A DNA stretch of 64,000 nt from Treponema sp. (GTDB lineage: Bacteria; Spirochaetota; Spirochaetia; Treponematales; Treponemataceae), in NCBI GenBank assembly GCA_024400915.1, contig JAKSLX010000006.1, positions 1 through 64,000 of the forward strand, read 5' to 3'. The stretch's first letter is position 1. Each line of letters starts with the position of its first letter. This document shows, one piece after another, positions 15,957-29,400 of the stretch. Under the pieces are notes generated by a model, which was not told the origin of the DNA, made no database searches, and was given only the letters and a program-made list of their open reading frames with translations. The position numbers and the translations under genes are program-made.

Positions 15957-16388
15957 ATGAGCGTAACAACAGATATCAAGTCACTTTTGCCACATCGCGA
16001 TCCATTTCTTTTCGTAGATGAAATCATCAGCTGCGATGACAACGGAAGCGTTAGCGAACATACTTTTACAGAAAACGAATTTTTCTTTAAGGGACACTTT
16101 CCTGAATATCCTGTAGTACCAGGCGTTATCCTCTGTGAAACAATGGCACAGGCAGGTGGAGCAGCCCTCAGCTACCAGAAAAAGTTTGAAGATGGCGCAT
16201 TGTTCTTCTTTGCAACTTTGGACAAGGTAAAGTTCCGCAACCAGGTTCGCCCAGGCGACAAGGTTCGCATGGAAATCACAAACCTCCGCGTAAGCCCAAA
16301 GATGATCAAGCAGTCCGGCAAAGCCTACGTCGGCGATGTTCTTTGTGCTGAGGCTGAATGGATGTGCTTGGTAGGGAAAGCAAACTAA
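15957..16388 (+). CDS. fabZ: 3-hydroxyacyl-ACP dehydratase
   Basis: FabZ removes water from 3-hydroxyacyl-ACP. The 143-aa hot-dog-fold protein has the LLPHRDPFLFVD start, the catalytic H47 in KGHFPEYPVVPG and E61 in LCETMAQAGG. GAGGT lies upstream of the ATG. It is the last gene of the fab cluster. Confidence 0.95.
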   Translation: MSVTTDIKSLLPHRDPFLFVDEIISCDDNGSVSEHTFTENEFFFKGHFPEYPVVPGVILCETMAQAGGAALSYQKKFEDGALFFFATLDKVKFRNQVRPGDKVRMEITNLRVSPKMIKQSGKAYVGDVLCAEAEWMCLVGKAN

Positions 16389-16430
16389 ATAGATTGCGTC
16401 CACGCCACACGCAGGCAGATTGCACCCACG

Positions 16431-16516
16431 TCATTGCGAGCCCAAAGGGCGCGGCAATCCACATGCCAGTAAGCAAGGCAGGCATGGATTGCTTCGTCGC
16501 CAGCTCCTCGCAATGA
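16431..16516. repeat. Palindromic intergenic repeat of the TCATTGCGAG type
   Basis: Outer arms TCATTGCGAG and CTCGCAATGA, inner arms GCAATCCA and TGGATTGC, and a central CATGCC/GGCATG form a long interrupted palindrome. Repeats with these same ends occur as dispersed copies in many unrelated bacteria. It sits between the converging fabZ and the AT-hook protein gene and may act as a bidirectional terminator. Confidence 0.75.
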
Positions 16517-16534
16517 TGTAATATTTCGGGGCAA

Positions 16535-17227
16535 TTATTTCTTTGTTGATTTTTTTGCGCTTGTCTTGGCAGATGTTTTTTTTGCAGGCGTCTTTGTCTT
16601 TGTTTTTACAGAATCTTTCTTTGCGGTAATTTTCTTTGGCGCAGTTTTTGCCGCAGACCCGTCTTTTCTAGGCCTTCCGCCTTTCTTTCCGTTTTCCCTG
16701 GAAGCTGCCGCCTTCTTTTCTGACTTTACACGCCCAAGAAGTTTTCCAGCATTTGTTAATGGCAAAGGAATTTCAGAAGTCTGCCATTGCTTTACGAGCT
16801 GTTTCTGTGTTTTTTTGAGTTCCGTAAGCTGGCGGATTGCTTCGTATGCGGAATCAAGCCTTGTCTTTACGTTGTCGGAGAAGATTTTCTCAGGAATTGC
16901 TGCAACCCGGTCTTCCAGCATGTTGATGAGGTCAAGTATTTCCGTGGCTGCAAGGGCAATGTCGTTTGCCACATCAGCAATATCCATCTCCTTTACGGAA
17001 GAATTTCTGAAGGAACGGAGGGCATCAATGATAAGCTTGTCTTTTGCCGTAAGTTCAAGAGGTCCGTCCTTGAATTCCGCACCTAAAAGAAAGAGGGAAA
17101 TGTTTGAGTCCAGCATGTTAAGATCAAAGATTTTGGCTGAATCAGGCTTTGGAGACAGGTTCATCTCGTTGATCTTGCGTTCAATATGCTTCTGGAGGTC
17201 TATGATTTCCTTCTTTTCTACTATCAT
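16535..17227 (-). CDS. Lys/Ala-rich protein with AT-hook-like motif (histone H1-like tail)
   Basis: This 230-aa protein is not assigned to a known family. Residues 1-155 are predicted helical and acidic to neutral. The rest is a strongly basic tail of Lys, Ala, Thr and Ser with repeated KKT/AKK units, resembling histone H1 or bacterial Hc1-type tails. KKGGRPRKDG near residue 185 is a good AT-hook-like core (GRP flanked by basic residues). A DNA-binding or nucleoid role is an inference. TTGACA-16-TAAAAT ends 7 bases before the ATG, so its mRNA may be leaderless. Confidence 0.75.
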   Translation of the reverse strand: MIVEKKEIIDLQKHIERKINEMNLSPKPDSAKIFDLNMLDSNISLFLLGAEFKDGPLELTAKDKLIIDALRSFRNSSVKEMDIADVANDIALAATEILDLINMLEDRVAAIPEKIFSDNVKTRLDSAYEAIRQLTELKKTQKQLVKQWQTSEIPLPLTNAGKLLGRVKSEKKAAASRENGKKGGRPRKDGSAAKTAPKKITAKKDSVKTKTKTPAKKTSAKTSAKKSTKK

Positions 17228-17234
17228 ATGGTAG

Positions 17235-17262
17235 ATTTTATCTTTTTTTCCTATTGTGTCAA
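17235..17262 (-). promoter_or_regulatory. Promoter of the AT-hook protein gene (leaderless type)
   Basis: On the minus strand TTGACA (17262-17257), 16 bases, TAAAAT (17240-17235), then 7 bases to the ATG at 17227. No ribosome binding site fits between. Confidence 0.7.
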
Positions 17263-17330
17263 TTGTAGAACCCCAGCTTATGATTTTGAGTTCAGATATA
17301 ATGTTTTGACATTTTTATAACAGAATATTC

Positions 17331-17358
17331 TTGATAATTGCCCATAGTATGGTAAAAT
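17331..17358 (+). promoter_or_regulatory. Promoter of the giant lipoprotein gene
   Basis: TTGATA (17331-17336), 16 bases, TAAAAT (17353-17358). A leader of about 55 bases ends in a strong AGGAGGA ribosome binding site. Confidence 0.6.
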
Positions 17359-17420
17359 CAAAAAGTATATATAAGCAAAAAAGAGATTGTTTTTTCTTGT
17401 TTTAGAGGAGGACAGGAAAA

Positions 17421-20400
17421 ATGGATGTCAAAAAAGTAACACGTCTATTTAAAATTTCAATGGCTGCGGGTCTTCTGATTCCGTTGTTCGCTACACTTTC
17501 ATGTGAAATTGGTCTTGGTGAAAGTGTTGATACCGAAGCTCCATCAGTAGCAATCACTTACCCACCAGTTGGTGCCGTAATTATGGAAGATTTTGTTCTT
17601 GCCGGTACCTATAAGGATGACAAGGGTATTGATGAAGTTTCTGTAACCATTAAGGGAACCGGACTCGATAATTCCGACATGGAACTTGGACCTTTCAAGG
17701 CAGGGTTTGACGATAAATCCTGGAGCATCAGGCTCAACGAAAAAGCTGCCGGAAGAAGCGCTTTCAACGGATATCCAATCAAGGACGGCCCGATTGAAAT
17801 TACTGTCTCAGTAAGGGACGGTGCAAACCATACGACAACAGAAAAGCTCAGCGTAGACATTGATAACAGTGCTCCGGTGCTCATTATGTCAAAGCCTTTG
17901 TCTACGGCAACAGACGAAAGCAGCACATCTTATGGACGCATATTCAAGCTTACAGGTGACATCTATGATCTTCATCAGTCAGACGGAATTAGTGTTGACT
18001 TTAAGTATGCCCTAAATGAAGGTGGTGTCCTTGGAGAAGCAAAAACTCTCAACGGCTACACAATCAACAGTTCCATGACGGACGACAGCCCTCTCATCAT
18101 TGCCCAGTATTACACGGTTGCAGAAGCCGGTAATGATGAATCCAAGAAAAAGAACAGGGAAAATTACCTTGCTCTCTATGGAAACGATGCTGATGCAGGA
18201 AACGGCAATACAAAGGACAAGGAATTCTACTGCGGAACTATCCTCACTGACTGCGCTAGAATTTATCAGAATCCTTCGGACGGAACAGGTGTTGCCAAGG
18301 GTAACTCAACGGACGAATACTACATCAACTCAAATGATTTTTATAATGAACTTCAGTCTGAATCAGGAACAAGAGGTTCAGGCAGGAACTATGAAGTTAC
18401 GGCTACAAAACTTGGAAAGATGCTTAATGGAACAGGAAACGACTATTCAGAAGCGGATAAAGCATACATCCTCGAAGTCCTCCATGTAGTCGGAAACCAC
18501 GCTCCTTCAAAGGAAATTGACGTTTCAAGGTCATCTAAATTCCTCATCAACCCGGATAATAGCCCTGTTTGGAACATCAGCGGTTACGAAGCAGGTTTTG
18601 ATTCGGAAGGAAAATCAGTAAACTCTTATGACAAGGCTGAAGATCCAGATGGATTCAGAGACCTTGCTCAGGGCGGTTCAGTTTCGGTTAACTTTGCTGC
18701 AGGTAAGGATAAGTCTGAAATCAGGCCGGAAACTCTCGTTGTTAAGCTCAGGCACTATAAGACAAACGACTTTAGCGGAACTCCGGAAGATGTTCTTGTT
18801 CTTCTTGACAATACCGACTATTACAAGGATTTCCGCAAGGAAAATGCAATTACAGAAAATGATCTTTCAACTTCATTGAGCGTTCAGTTTACTCCAAACA
18901 GTGGTGCAGCCGGTGTTGCAACCTACAAGCTCAATGCAGGAGAATATTACATATTTGATGTATCCGGTTATGACCGAAAGGGTAATGACCTCTGTGCCCT
19001 CAAGGGAAATACATACGGATTCATGGTAAAGAGAACAGAAGCTTCTCCAGAAACTGCCTATACGGTTTGTGAATTCATTGAAGGTGCAAGATCGGACAAG
19101 GATATCTTTGATGAAAATGCCGGCAACGGATTTGTTTCCGGAAAGAATCCAATTGATATTTCTGGTACCGTAAACCTCCAGGGTGACAAGTTCCATGAAT
19201 CTACACCAATCCAGTATACAATCGAACTTACCCGTAACGGCAAGAGTTTGAGTGACGCTAGCTTTGGTGCCGATGCCCGTATTCCAACCCCTACAGTCAC
19301 AATCAGAAAAACACAGAAATCTGACGTTGATTCCGACTGGGGAATAAATATCTCAGACTTGCTTAAGGCTAAGACTTCAGGCGGAACTGAAACAACTCTT
19401 GTTCCTGGTAAATACAATGTTAAGATCATCGTAAATGTAATGAACACAACAGGGGCTTTCAGCAAAGATACAATTACATTCACTTTGGATAACAAAGCTC
19501 CTGAACTTTCCGGTGAAACAGTTACACCGACGGTTAAGAAGAATGATGTAAACTACATCAACGGTAAGGTTGTCTACAGGGCAACTATCAGGGATAACAA
19601 TGAAGTTTCAAAGACCAATAAACCTGGTGAAGACTGTACATGGGAAGTTGAGGGAGTTACTCCTGCCATAAAGGGTGAAGCACATACAGAAGAACTTGAA
19701 ACAACAGCAATTAATACAAGACTCATTACAGAAACTACGGGAACTCTCACCCTTAAAATCAAGGTTGCAGATACAGTAAAGAATACTGCAGAATATACAA
19801 GGGAATATAATATTGACCAGACTACAGATGCTCCTGTAATCAAGGCCGGAAACTACAAGAAGGATCTGGCTGCTGCTGACATTTCTGCAAACAACAACCT
19901 CCTTGGAAAGAAATCAAACAATGTTCTCTATGCAACTATCAGCGATGATGATGGTCTTGCCACAGTTGACGTTTATTACAAACCTCTTGGTGCAGGGGAT
20001 GACGCCTATACACAACTTGGAACTTCTTATAATGCCGCCGGCTCAATGTCTTACTCTCTTGAGGCAAATGTAGGTTCTCTTGATGAAGGCAAATATGTAT
20101 TCAAGATTGAAGCAAAAGACAGCCTGCAGGAAACTGATTATGCAAATACAACAGAGACATTTAATCTTGGTATAAGCAACGGTGCTCCAGAAATTGCTGT
20201 AACAACAGAAAACAACAAATGGCAGAAGTCTGCTACAGACTTTACAATCAGTGGTACCTGTGGCTCTACTGCAGATAAGGTATTGCGCTACGATGATGAA
20301 GCCGGAACTCAAAATGAAAAGACTATGACTTTGAACTCTGGCGTATGGTCATACACAACTCAGGATACTGCCGGTAAGGAATACTACTATTTTGCCGTTG

Positions 20401-23400
20401 ACCAGTACGGTCAGAGAAGTTCTGTAAGCCACAAGTACAGAATCGACAGCATTGCTCCTACTGTAAAGAGCGACTGGACAAATACTGATGCAGCTGAAAA
20501 CAAGTGGCATGCTTCAGGCAGCGTTGCCCTTAACATTCCTCTTTCTGATGAATGGAGTGGTGATGCAAGCGGAAGCAAAATTGACAGTAAGAGTGTCAGC
20601 GGTATTGCAACTGTAAAATACAAAATTGATGACGGTGACTGGTCTGACATGGTTCTTGGCAATAAGGTTGACAGCACAGCAACTGCAGGTCAGGAAGGCT
20701 ATAGCTATTCTTTCTATAAGACAACCCTTAGCTTCCCAACAGAAGCTGACGGCACGGTAAAGAATGGCGATCACACAGTTTCTGTAAAGGTTGTTGATGA
20801 TGCAGGCAATGAGCTCCCATTGTCATATACATATCATATTGATACAAAGGCACCTGTAATCACAGAACTAAAGCTTAATGGTGCAGTTCCTGGAGCTGAT
20901 ACAGTACTCAATGCTTCACAGGTTGCAGACGGAATAAGAATTTCTGCAAAGGTTACTGATGCACTGGATGGAATTTCTACCAGCGGAATTAAGGAAGTTA
21001 AGCTTCTGGACAACAACAAGGTTAAGACCATTGAACCAACGGTTAGTTCCGGAGTTTATACATATTTAATCCCTGAATCTGAAATCGGCAACGGCGAGCA
21101 TACCTATGCAATCGAAGCAACTGATAAGGCCGGTAATGTAAGTGACCGTTCTGAATTTACAGTTTCTGTAGATAAGGTTGCTCCTAAGGCCAATATTTCA
21201 GTAGTATCTCCAACGGTTTCTGCAAAGAAAGACGGTGCTACAGTTACTTATGTAAACGGAATAATTACAGTTGAAGGAACAGCAAGCGATGAAACAAAAC
21301 TTGTTGCACATACAAATGCATCAAAGCCAGAAGTTAAATCAATCCTTTCATGGGTAATTGACGATAAAGACACGACAGACAACTATCATGGTACTGTAGA
21401 ACTTACTGACGAGACTTACAGCAACTGGAGTTTTGAACTTGATACAAGAAATATTGATTCTTCAAGTGCTAAAGATAGCGAAAGTACTCATATAATTAAG
21501 GTTTCTGTTGCAGATGCTGCAGGCAATACTTTCACATCTACTGAAAAAGAAATCATCATAAAGCAGTATACTGACATTCCGGTTGTAACCTTCAGTGACC
21601 TTGAAGACTCAATTGCAATGAATGCAGCAATTCCTAAGTCTGACAAGTATTCTACTTTTGGCGGTGCAAACAGCAACATTAACTTTACTGTTTCAGACGA
21701 TGACAAGGTACAATCTGTAAAGGTTTATCTTGATGATGGTAGCACCCCGGTATATACATGGCCAACTGGAACTGAATCTCCTAAGAGTACCGTCACGATT
21801 TCTGATTTTGATCTTAAAAAAGTTTCTGGTATTAATGAAGGCCCACATAAGATTAAGCTTGTGGTAGAGGATTCTGAGCTCCTTAATGGCGACAAGCATA
21901 CTTATGTTACAAGCCTAGCTTATAATGGTACAACAACTGAATATCCAAATGATAAAAATGCAAATCACCAGTATGACTTCTACTACGACACTGCAAATCC
22001 AAGCCTTGATGAAACTAAAGTAAAGGTTGCCGGAATAACCACAAATAAGAGTTTTACTTTAGGTGGTACAACATCAGACTCTTATGGTGTAAAGGAAATT
22101 AAAATCCAGGCAGAAAAGAGCGGAGAAACTGGAGTTAAGGACTGGGAAACTATTCCTGCTGATAAGATAAAAAATAATAACTGGGAAATTGAACTTAAAA
22201 CTTCTGGAAAACCAATTGCAGATGGCAGCTACACAGTTACAATTACTGCAATAGATCTTGCAAATAAAGAAACCAAGGTTATAAGGCCAGTTATTATTGA
22301 TACGACACCACCTTCTCTTAAGGACAATAAAGTAACCGTAAAATCAGCAAGAAAATTCCCAGATGCTACTGAAGTTAGTCCTGAAAGGGAATGGTACAAC
22401 AGCAGCGTGCTTAATGTAGAGCTTTCTGTTAAGGATGATGAGACAGGAATCAAGTCCGTTCAGTGGAGTTATTCAGGCGTTGCCGATGATGAAAGCCGCA
22501 GCTGGTCTTCTTTGACATCATCAGGAGCTGATGGTGACTATACTAAATGGGCCGGAACCCTTCTTCTTCGTAATGATGACGGTGATGTCCAGGGCTCTAA
22601 CTTAATTGACTTTAAGATTGAAGACGTTGCAGGCAATGTTTACAAACTTGACAGTAAGTATCCGACTGTAAATCCATGGATTGATACAAAGGCTCCAAAA
22701 GCACCGGAATTTGTAAGTGTTGAAAATCCTACTGAAACAAATGACAAGATAAAAATTGCAAGTACTTCTGCTGATGTAGTATTCATCGTAAATGCAAAAG
22801 ACGATGGTTTAATTGCTGATACAGCTGATTCACGACAGACAGCAGTTGGCATTGCAACAGTTGAACTTGCAAAGATTGGAAGTACTACAATAAGTTCAAC
22901 TCAGGCTAAAAAAGTTACAGTTGTACAACTTACAGGAACCGGCAACGAGAATAAATATAAATTTACTCTTGATAAGGCTTTGTTTGGCAAGACTAGTGAA
23001 GGTGGAGTCGGTGATGGTGGCGATGTCATCATTAAGGTAACAGACAAAGTTGGAAATTCAACAACAAGTGATGCACTCTTTAAGATTATTGTAGATAATG
23101 ATGCTCCAGAGATTTCTCTTACAGATCCTGCAGATGCTGATGTTGCTACGGACGGAATCCAGGTTAACGGAAAGATTTCTGTTACCGGTAAGGTTACCGA
23201 TTCAAATTCAATTTCTGCACCAGAGTTTAAATTTTATCAGGGAACTGCTGCTGATCCAAAAACTTTGACAGAAGACAAATGGTCTCCTTTGACTCCTGAA
23301 ACAGGTGCAAGTCCAAAAGTTGTTCTTGCTTATACTGTTTCTGGTGCATACAATAACTGGACCCTTACTGTGGATACCCGTTCAAAGTTTGTGGATGAAA

Positions 23401-26400
23401 AGGATTACATTCTCCGTGTTGCAGTAAAAGATATTGCAGGCAATACAGGTTATAAATACCTTGTCTTTAAGGTAGACCAGAACACTGATCGTCCTGTAAT
23501 CAGGGTTTCTTCACCAAACAGCTTTAAGGTTGATGGTACTGATGAATCTCCTGTACTTATGAGTTCAGCTAGTCCTGTATGGCAGATGGGTCTCAACTAT
23601 ATTTCCGGTACAATCACAGATGATGATGGTGTTACAGGAATGTACTATTCCGTTGATAATGGATCTAGCTGGTCTGAAAATATTGCAAGTAACGGAACAT
23701 GGCAGGTAAAGGGCCTTGATGATAAAAATTACGCAATGCTCTTTAAGGTTGAGGATAAGGCCGGTGGAGAATTTATATCAAAAGCAACAGTTGATAAGAG
23801 TTCATCAATTCGCCTTACAGACGGAACAAATGAGCCTGGCAACTCTATATTCTACTTTGCCGTAGATACAAAGACACCAACTATCAGCAAGCTTCAATAT
23901 GACTTTGGTACAACAAAAGATGTTCATGCCGAAAAGAAACCTGTATCCCCAGAAGCAGGTGTAACATATCTTTCTGATATGCTTCCTGGCGGTAAGACCA
24001 GCAAATTCAAACTCCATCTTTATGCAAAGGATGCCAACGGAATCAATTCGGTAGTCGTTGCAAATGACAAGCTTGGTACTGCTGCAAATGGTCATACAAT
24101 GGCTCTTACTGAAGTTGCTGGTTCCGAAACTGCAGCTGACGGTGTTAAGTATACAACAAGTGAAATCGACATCAGCACATGGGAAAGCGGTACATATCAG
24201 TTTACGATTACAGTAACTGATAATGCAGGTTCTCAGGCAGTAACAAATACTTCCATTACGGTTGATAATGATGCTCCTACAGTAAGCATCAGCAACCCTG
24301 AAGAAGGCAAGTCTGTATATGGTATCTCTGTATCTGCCATGGGTTCTGTAAGCGATGCAAAGAAGCTTTATTACGCAATTTCTACAGAAGGAAAAGCTAA
24401 CGAAAATGATAAGCTTGCTACAAGCGTTTCCGAATGGACTACGTATAAGGACGCAGATAATAAGGATGTTGCTCCGACAAAGGATGGGGATGCTAACTAC
24501 GCAAAACTTGGTAATCATGACAATGCAACCTTTGCGGAAGATCCATACAAACCGGTTTATAAACTCTTTGATGAATGTTCCGGTGCAGCTACCTTCAAGG
24601 GTACCCAGTGGAACCTTTACTTTGACGGTAAGGAAGATATTACAGGTGAAACTCATGTATATCGTGTCAACAAGTGGCTCACAGAAATGGGAGTTACCTC
24701 TGATACCCTCATTAAGAACAAGAGCTTTGAAGACCTTGTAAACCTCTGGCTCTGGATTAAGGCAGAAGACAATGCCGGTAACGTAAGCGAAACAGCATTC
24801 AGAATTGTTGTTGACCCACAGGGTGGCCGTCCTTCTGCTGAAATTGCTACTCCTAAGGCAAGCGACAAGGTAACAGGCAATGTTCGCGTTTCTGGTACTG
24901 CATCTGACCCTGATGGAAAGGTAAAAAAGGTATTCGTTCAGTTCATTTCTGAACAGCACAGCATGGGTGCAGAAGAAAAGACTAAAAACTCAGGTTATTC
25001 AACTTCTGTAACTGTTGTTGATGGTAAAGTTACAAAGTTTGCACCAACAGTCGCAGACATCAGGTATCTCATAAGTGCCGGCATAGAGGTTTATAATTTC
25101 CGTGCTGCAACGCCGGTAAAGGTAGAGTCAATTCCAGATACTGCTAATCCTGCTGATTACGCTGCCCTTGCTGACTATAAGGATACCGGTACATGGTCAA
25201 TTACAGTAAACGAAAATGATGAATTTGTTCCGGCTCCTGATTCAGATGGTAATGCTACAACAAACAAAGTTGTATTTGCAGTCTATGCAATTGATGATGA
25301 AGGCTTCATAAGTACGCCTGTCTACAGCATCATGGAATTTGATACAGAAGCTCCTGCCGTGGATAATCTTGAGCTTGTTAAGTACGGACTGACCGGCGGA
25401 AATATAGACAAGTCAAAGGAAATTGCCCGCAAGACATACAGCGAGGATATGTATATCAATGACACCTGGTATCTTGAAGGTACTGTAAAGGATGACACTG
25501 TTTACAGCCTTTCTGTTCTTGGTGAAAAACTTGTTGTAAAGGGTAATGGTCCTACAAGTACAGAAAAATTGAAGACTGTTGATGTAGAAAAGGCAAATAC
25601 AATTGAATGGATCAAGAAAGAAACAATCAATGGTGTTGACTATCATACTTACAGATTCTCTGTAAAACTTGATGCTACAGCAAAGGGTGAAACAGGCGTG
25701 TTCTCAGGTGCAATCAATGCATCTGACCAGGCCGGACACCAGGGTAGAAGCAATGTCACAATCAATGTGGACAGAAAAGCTCCTGTAATCCTTGCAAAGG
25801 GAGAAAACGAAAAGTACAACATCAATCCTCTCATTCAGAATGAAGATGGATTCTATACATTCGGTTCTCAGGTAACGGAAGAAGGAAATCAGGCTGGATT
25901 TGAGCGTGTTGCATTCTACTTTATGAGACGTAATTCCGGCGAAAGTAAAGACAAGCATTATCTCTATGACATCATGCTTGACAAGACTGAAAATGCAAAT
26001 AGGACTGAGGTTACATCGTTGCCTTCTGACATGGTATTTGAAGACGGTCTTTACTGGAGAAAACAGACTGTAACTGTTGATAATACCAGAACTGTAATCA
26101 GCGGTACATTTAACACAGATGTCTACCGTGTTGGCAGTCTTGTAAAGATTAATGGTTCTTACTACATCGTAATCGACAACAGAACCAGCGGCAGTCTTAC
26201 ACTGTCAGAAAAGATTCCTGGTACAGAAACTTCTGTTACAGGCCTCTTTGCCGTTGCACAGATTGTTGATCACCTGACACAGGAAACTGCAGGTACATCA
26301 AAGCTTACAAGCACTACAGGCGGAATCAACGGATACTTCAGCAACAACATCAACGAAGATTATGTTGACGGCGACACTCGTCTTGGTGACTTCATGGTAG

Positions 26401-29400
26401 AAAGCGTAAAGAAGAAGGGCGCAACATGGACATGGGATGCTTCCGTAAACTCTAAGAACATTCCTGACGGTCCAATCGAGCTCCACTATGTAGTATTCGA
26501 TGCTGCCGGTAACTACTCTATTGAAGTAATCGGCCATGAAGATGCTGTAAATGCTGTTGGTGCAGGTAAAAAACCATATTCTGGTCTTGATAAGGAAGAT
26601 GCTCACCTTAGATACAGAAAGGATGACATTGCCATTGCAAACAATGCTCCTCGTCTTGCAAAGATTTTCCTTGGAACTGACCTTGACGGTGATGAAAAAT
26701 ATCAGGCTTCCGAATTTGTTGAATACAATGCAATGGAAAAACTTGGTAAGCTGAGCTCTACCGTTGAAATTGAAACAAAGAAGTATAACGGCAAGTACTT
26801 TAAGATCAAGGACAAATTTGCAGTTATGCCTGAATTCGTAGGCGGTAACGGTGTTGATGCAGATCACAAAATCAAGGCTGTATTCAACAACAATGCAACA
26901 ACTGCTGCTGTAAATACAGGAACTGGAGACAGTCTCCTTGCTCCTGCAGCCGATGATGCAGTGCTTGATATCGACGGCAGTGAAATTGCAGCAGAAAAGG
27001 ATGCAATTGATTCAGGAAAGACTTACAATGTTGAAGGTGATCTTGAAGGACTTAAGTATCACATGTATGTCTACACATTTGCAAACGATAAACTTGGAGA
27101 TGAAAGTGCAGATCCAGAAACTGGCGATCGTAAAATGTCATGGACATTCTGGGATTATACGGAAGATACTGAAATCGGTGTAGACAGTAGCTACTGTCAT
27201 GTATGGATCAAGGATCTTGTAGTTGATGTTCTTGATGATACATCACCTATTGCAAAGATTCTTCCATTCCATTGGACAAGTCCAACAGACAATTCTGTTC
27301 CTGTAGATGAAAATGGAAATGTCCTTGGTCACATTGATCTTGAAGAAGATCTTGGTGCTCCTGGTGCTCGTGTAGAAAAACCTAAGGTTTCAGGCCGTGT
27401 ATACATTGACGGAATCACATACGATGCAACACGTCTTAAGGCCCTCTTTATGAAGGGGCCGAACGGAGAAGCCAAAAAGGTTGCTGAGTACTACAACGGT
27501 AAGTGGATTGCCGCAAGCCGCAATGCATCCGGTGGCATTGTCTATACTGACATGAGCGGAGCTCCGGCTACACCTTCAAGTCAGTGGGCTAATGGTTCGT
27601 CAGATGGTGCCAAGTGGCCTGCCAACTGGTATGGATTTACAATCAACAGTGAAGACAGGCCTTCTCAGGATGGTCATACAGTTACATGGACATTTGACAT
27701 CGACATGACTCCATACGGCGTTGCAACTAACAAATCAGTAATTGCCTATGCAGAAGATGCAAGAGAATACACTGCAGAAGAAAAGGCAGCCGGAAAGAAA
27801 GATGGAAATCAAAGTTCATCAGTAGCTGCAGGACAGACTGGCTACAATGCTACTGCTGCAGATAAGAAGGGAGATTATACTTCTACCTACAAGATGGACT
27901 TTGTTCCATACATAAAGGGAATTGAAGGTGCAACCCGTTCTCGCCTTGGACGCTATGCTGTACAGGCCGGAAGCAAAGTTAAGCTTGAAATCATGAATGC
28001 AAAGAAAAATGATAAAGTTGGCATCAAATTCTATGCAACAGGTGCAGACGGCAAGCAGGGTGATGAAAAATCTGAAACTCATGATGATGTAACTACCGGA
28101 GAAGGTGGTATTGTAGAAATTACAGTTCCACAGTACTCATGCTTTGTAGAAGCTACTGTAGACGATGTCCAGACACCAAACAACATCAACACCAACCACA
28201 AGTACAACATTGAAGCCGGATATTCTGTAGATCGCCTTGGCAGGGAACAGGGTGATCCAAAGAACGGAACAAACTACTGGACGGATGATAGGTATCTGAG
28301 TGTTTGGAATGTTGTAAGTACTATACCAAGCAACAAACATGCAAAGCCAACAGCTGGTATGTTCGTAAAGAGTACGGTAGATAAGATTAGTCGTATTAGA
28401 TCAAATGGTACTGAAACAAAGAATAATCAGGCTCCAAACAATGCTGTTAAAGATGTACTAATTGCAACTTGGGGTTCTTCTGATGAACTCCAGATGTTTG
28501 ACTACCCGATTGGTAGTGGTGCCACTACAGTAGGTAATACTGCATATGCTCAGTCTGAAGCATGCTTCTTTGAGGCACCTCCTCAGCTTGATACATGTAT
28601 CATCAACGGAGTACCTTGGTATGTTGTCCTTGATAATTATGCCGGAGGAAATTCAGCGAATGAATGGGGTGCAGGTCTTTATATTGCTCGTCAGGGATTC
28701 AGTTTTGGAAAGGCTAATTTTAAGGCAACTACAAGCCAGCATCCTTACATAATTGAAGCCCAGGGTAAGGAAGGCAAGCATGATATGACAGGTGTTGATG
28801 AAAAGAAGAATCAGTTCATTAATCCTCATATTGCAGGATGGTTTAATAGCTCTGACAACATGTATTACATGTATATGAGTTATTATGATACTTATGCACG
28901 CTGTCTGAAGTATGCTGCATATAAGGAAAAGATTAACAAGGATAATGAAGGTGCTTTAACAGCAGCAAGCTGGCAGGATTACAAGGAAGAATCATCTGCC
29001 GGAGCAGGTAATCTTGTTGGCATGATGAATGGCCATGTAATTAAGGCTTCGACTGGATCGAAAACAATCCAGGGTACTGGTGCAAATGTTGTTGCTGGCA
29101 ATGATGTTTATGATACGGGTGTTTCTTCATGGGCAGAGCAGGTCGGAGAGTACAATGACATTTTAATCGATCCAACAGATAACGTACCTGTGATTGTTTA
29201 TTATAATAAATCTAAGGGTGGTCTTCAGATTGCCAGAGCCAGTGGTGCATTTACAACAATTGCACAGGCCCCAGGATCTGGAGAAGCCGGTGCAAAGACA
29301 TGGGTATATACAGGTAAAGATAATGTAATTCGTCCTTCGGGAGTTAATTCTGACTTTGGCCGCTATGTGAGCGCAGAAGTTGGTGATAAGGGTAACCTCC

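Noticed and set aside
16566..17234. 222-aa plus-strand frame opposite the AT-hook protein gene
   Set aside because: It is antisense to a Lys-rich repeat, giving a Phe/Ala-rich shadow. Promoter and start signals support the minus-strand gene.
23805..24959. 384-aa minus-strand frame inside the giant lipoprotein gene
   Set aside because: Composition is Cys- and Phe-rich with no domain, typical of an antisense shadow. The plus-strand Ig repeats are continuous across it.
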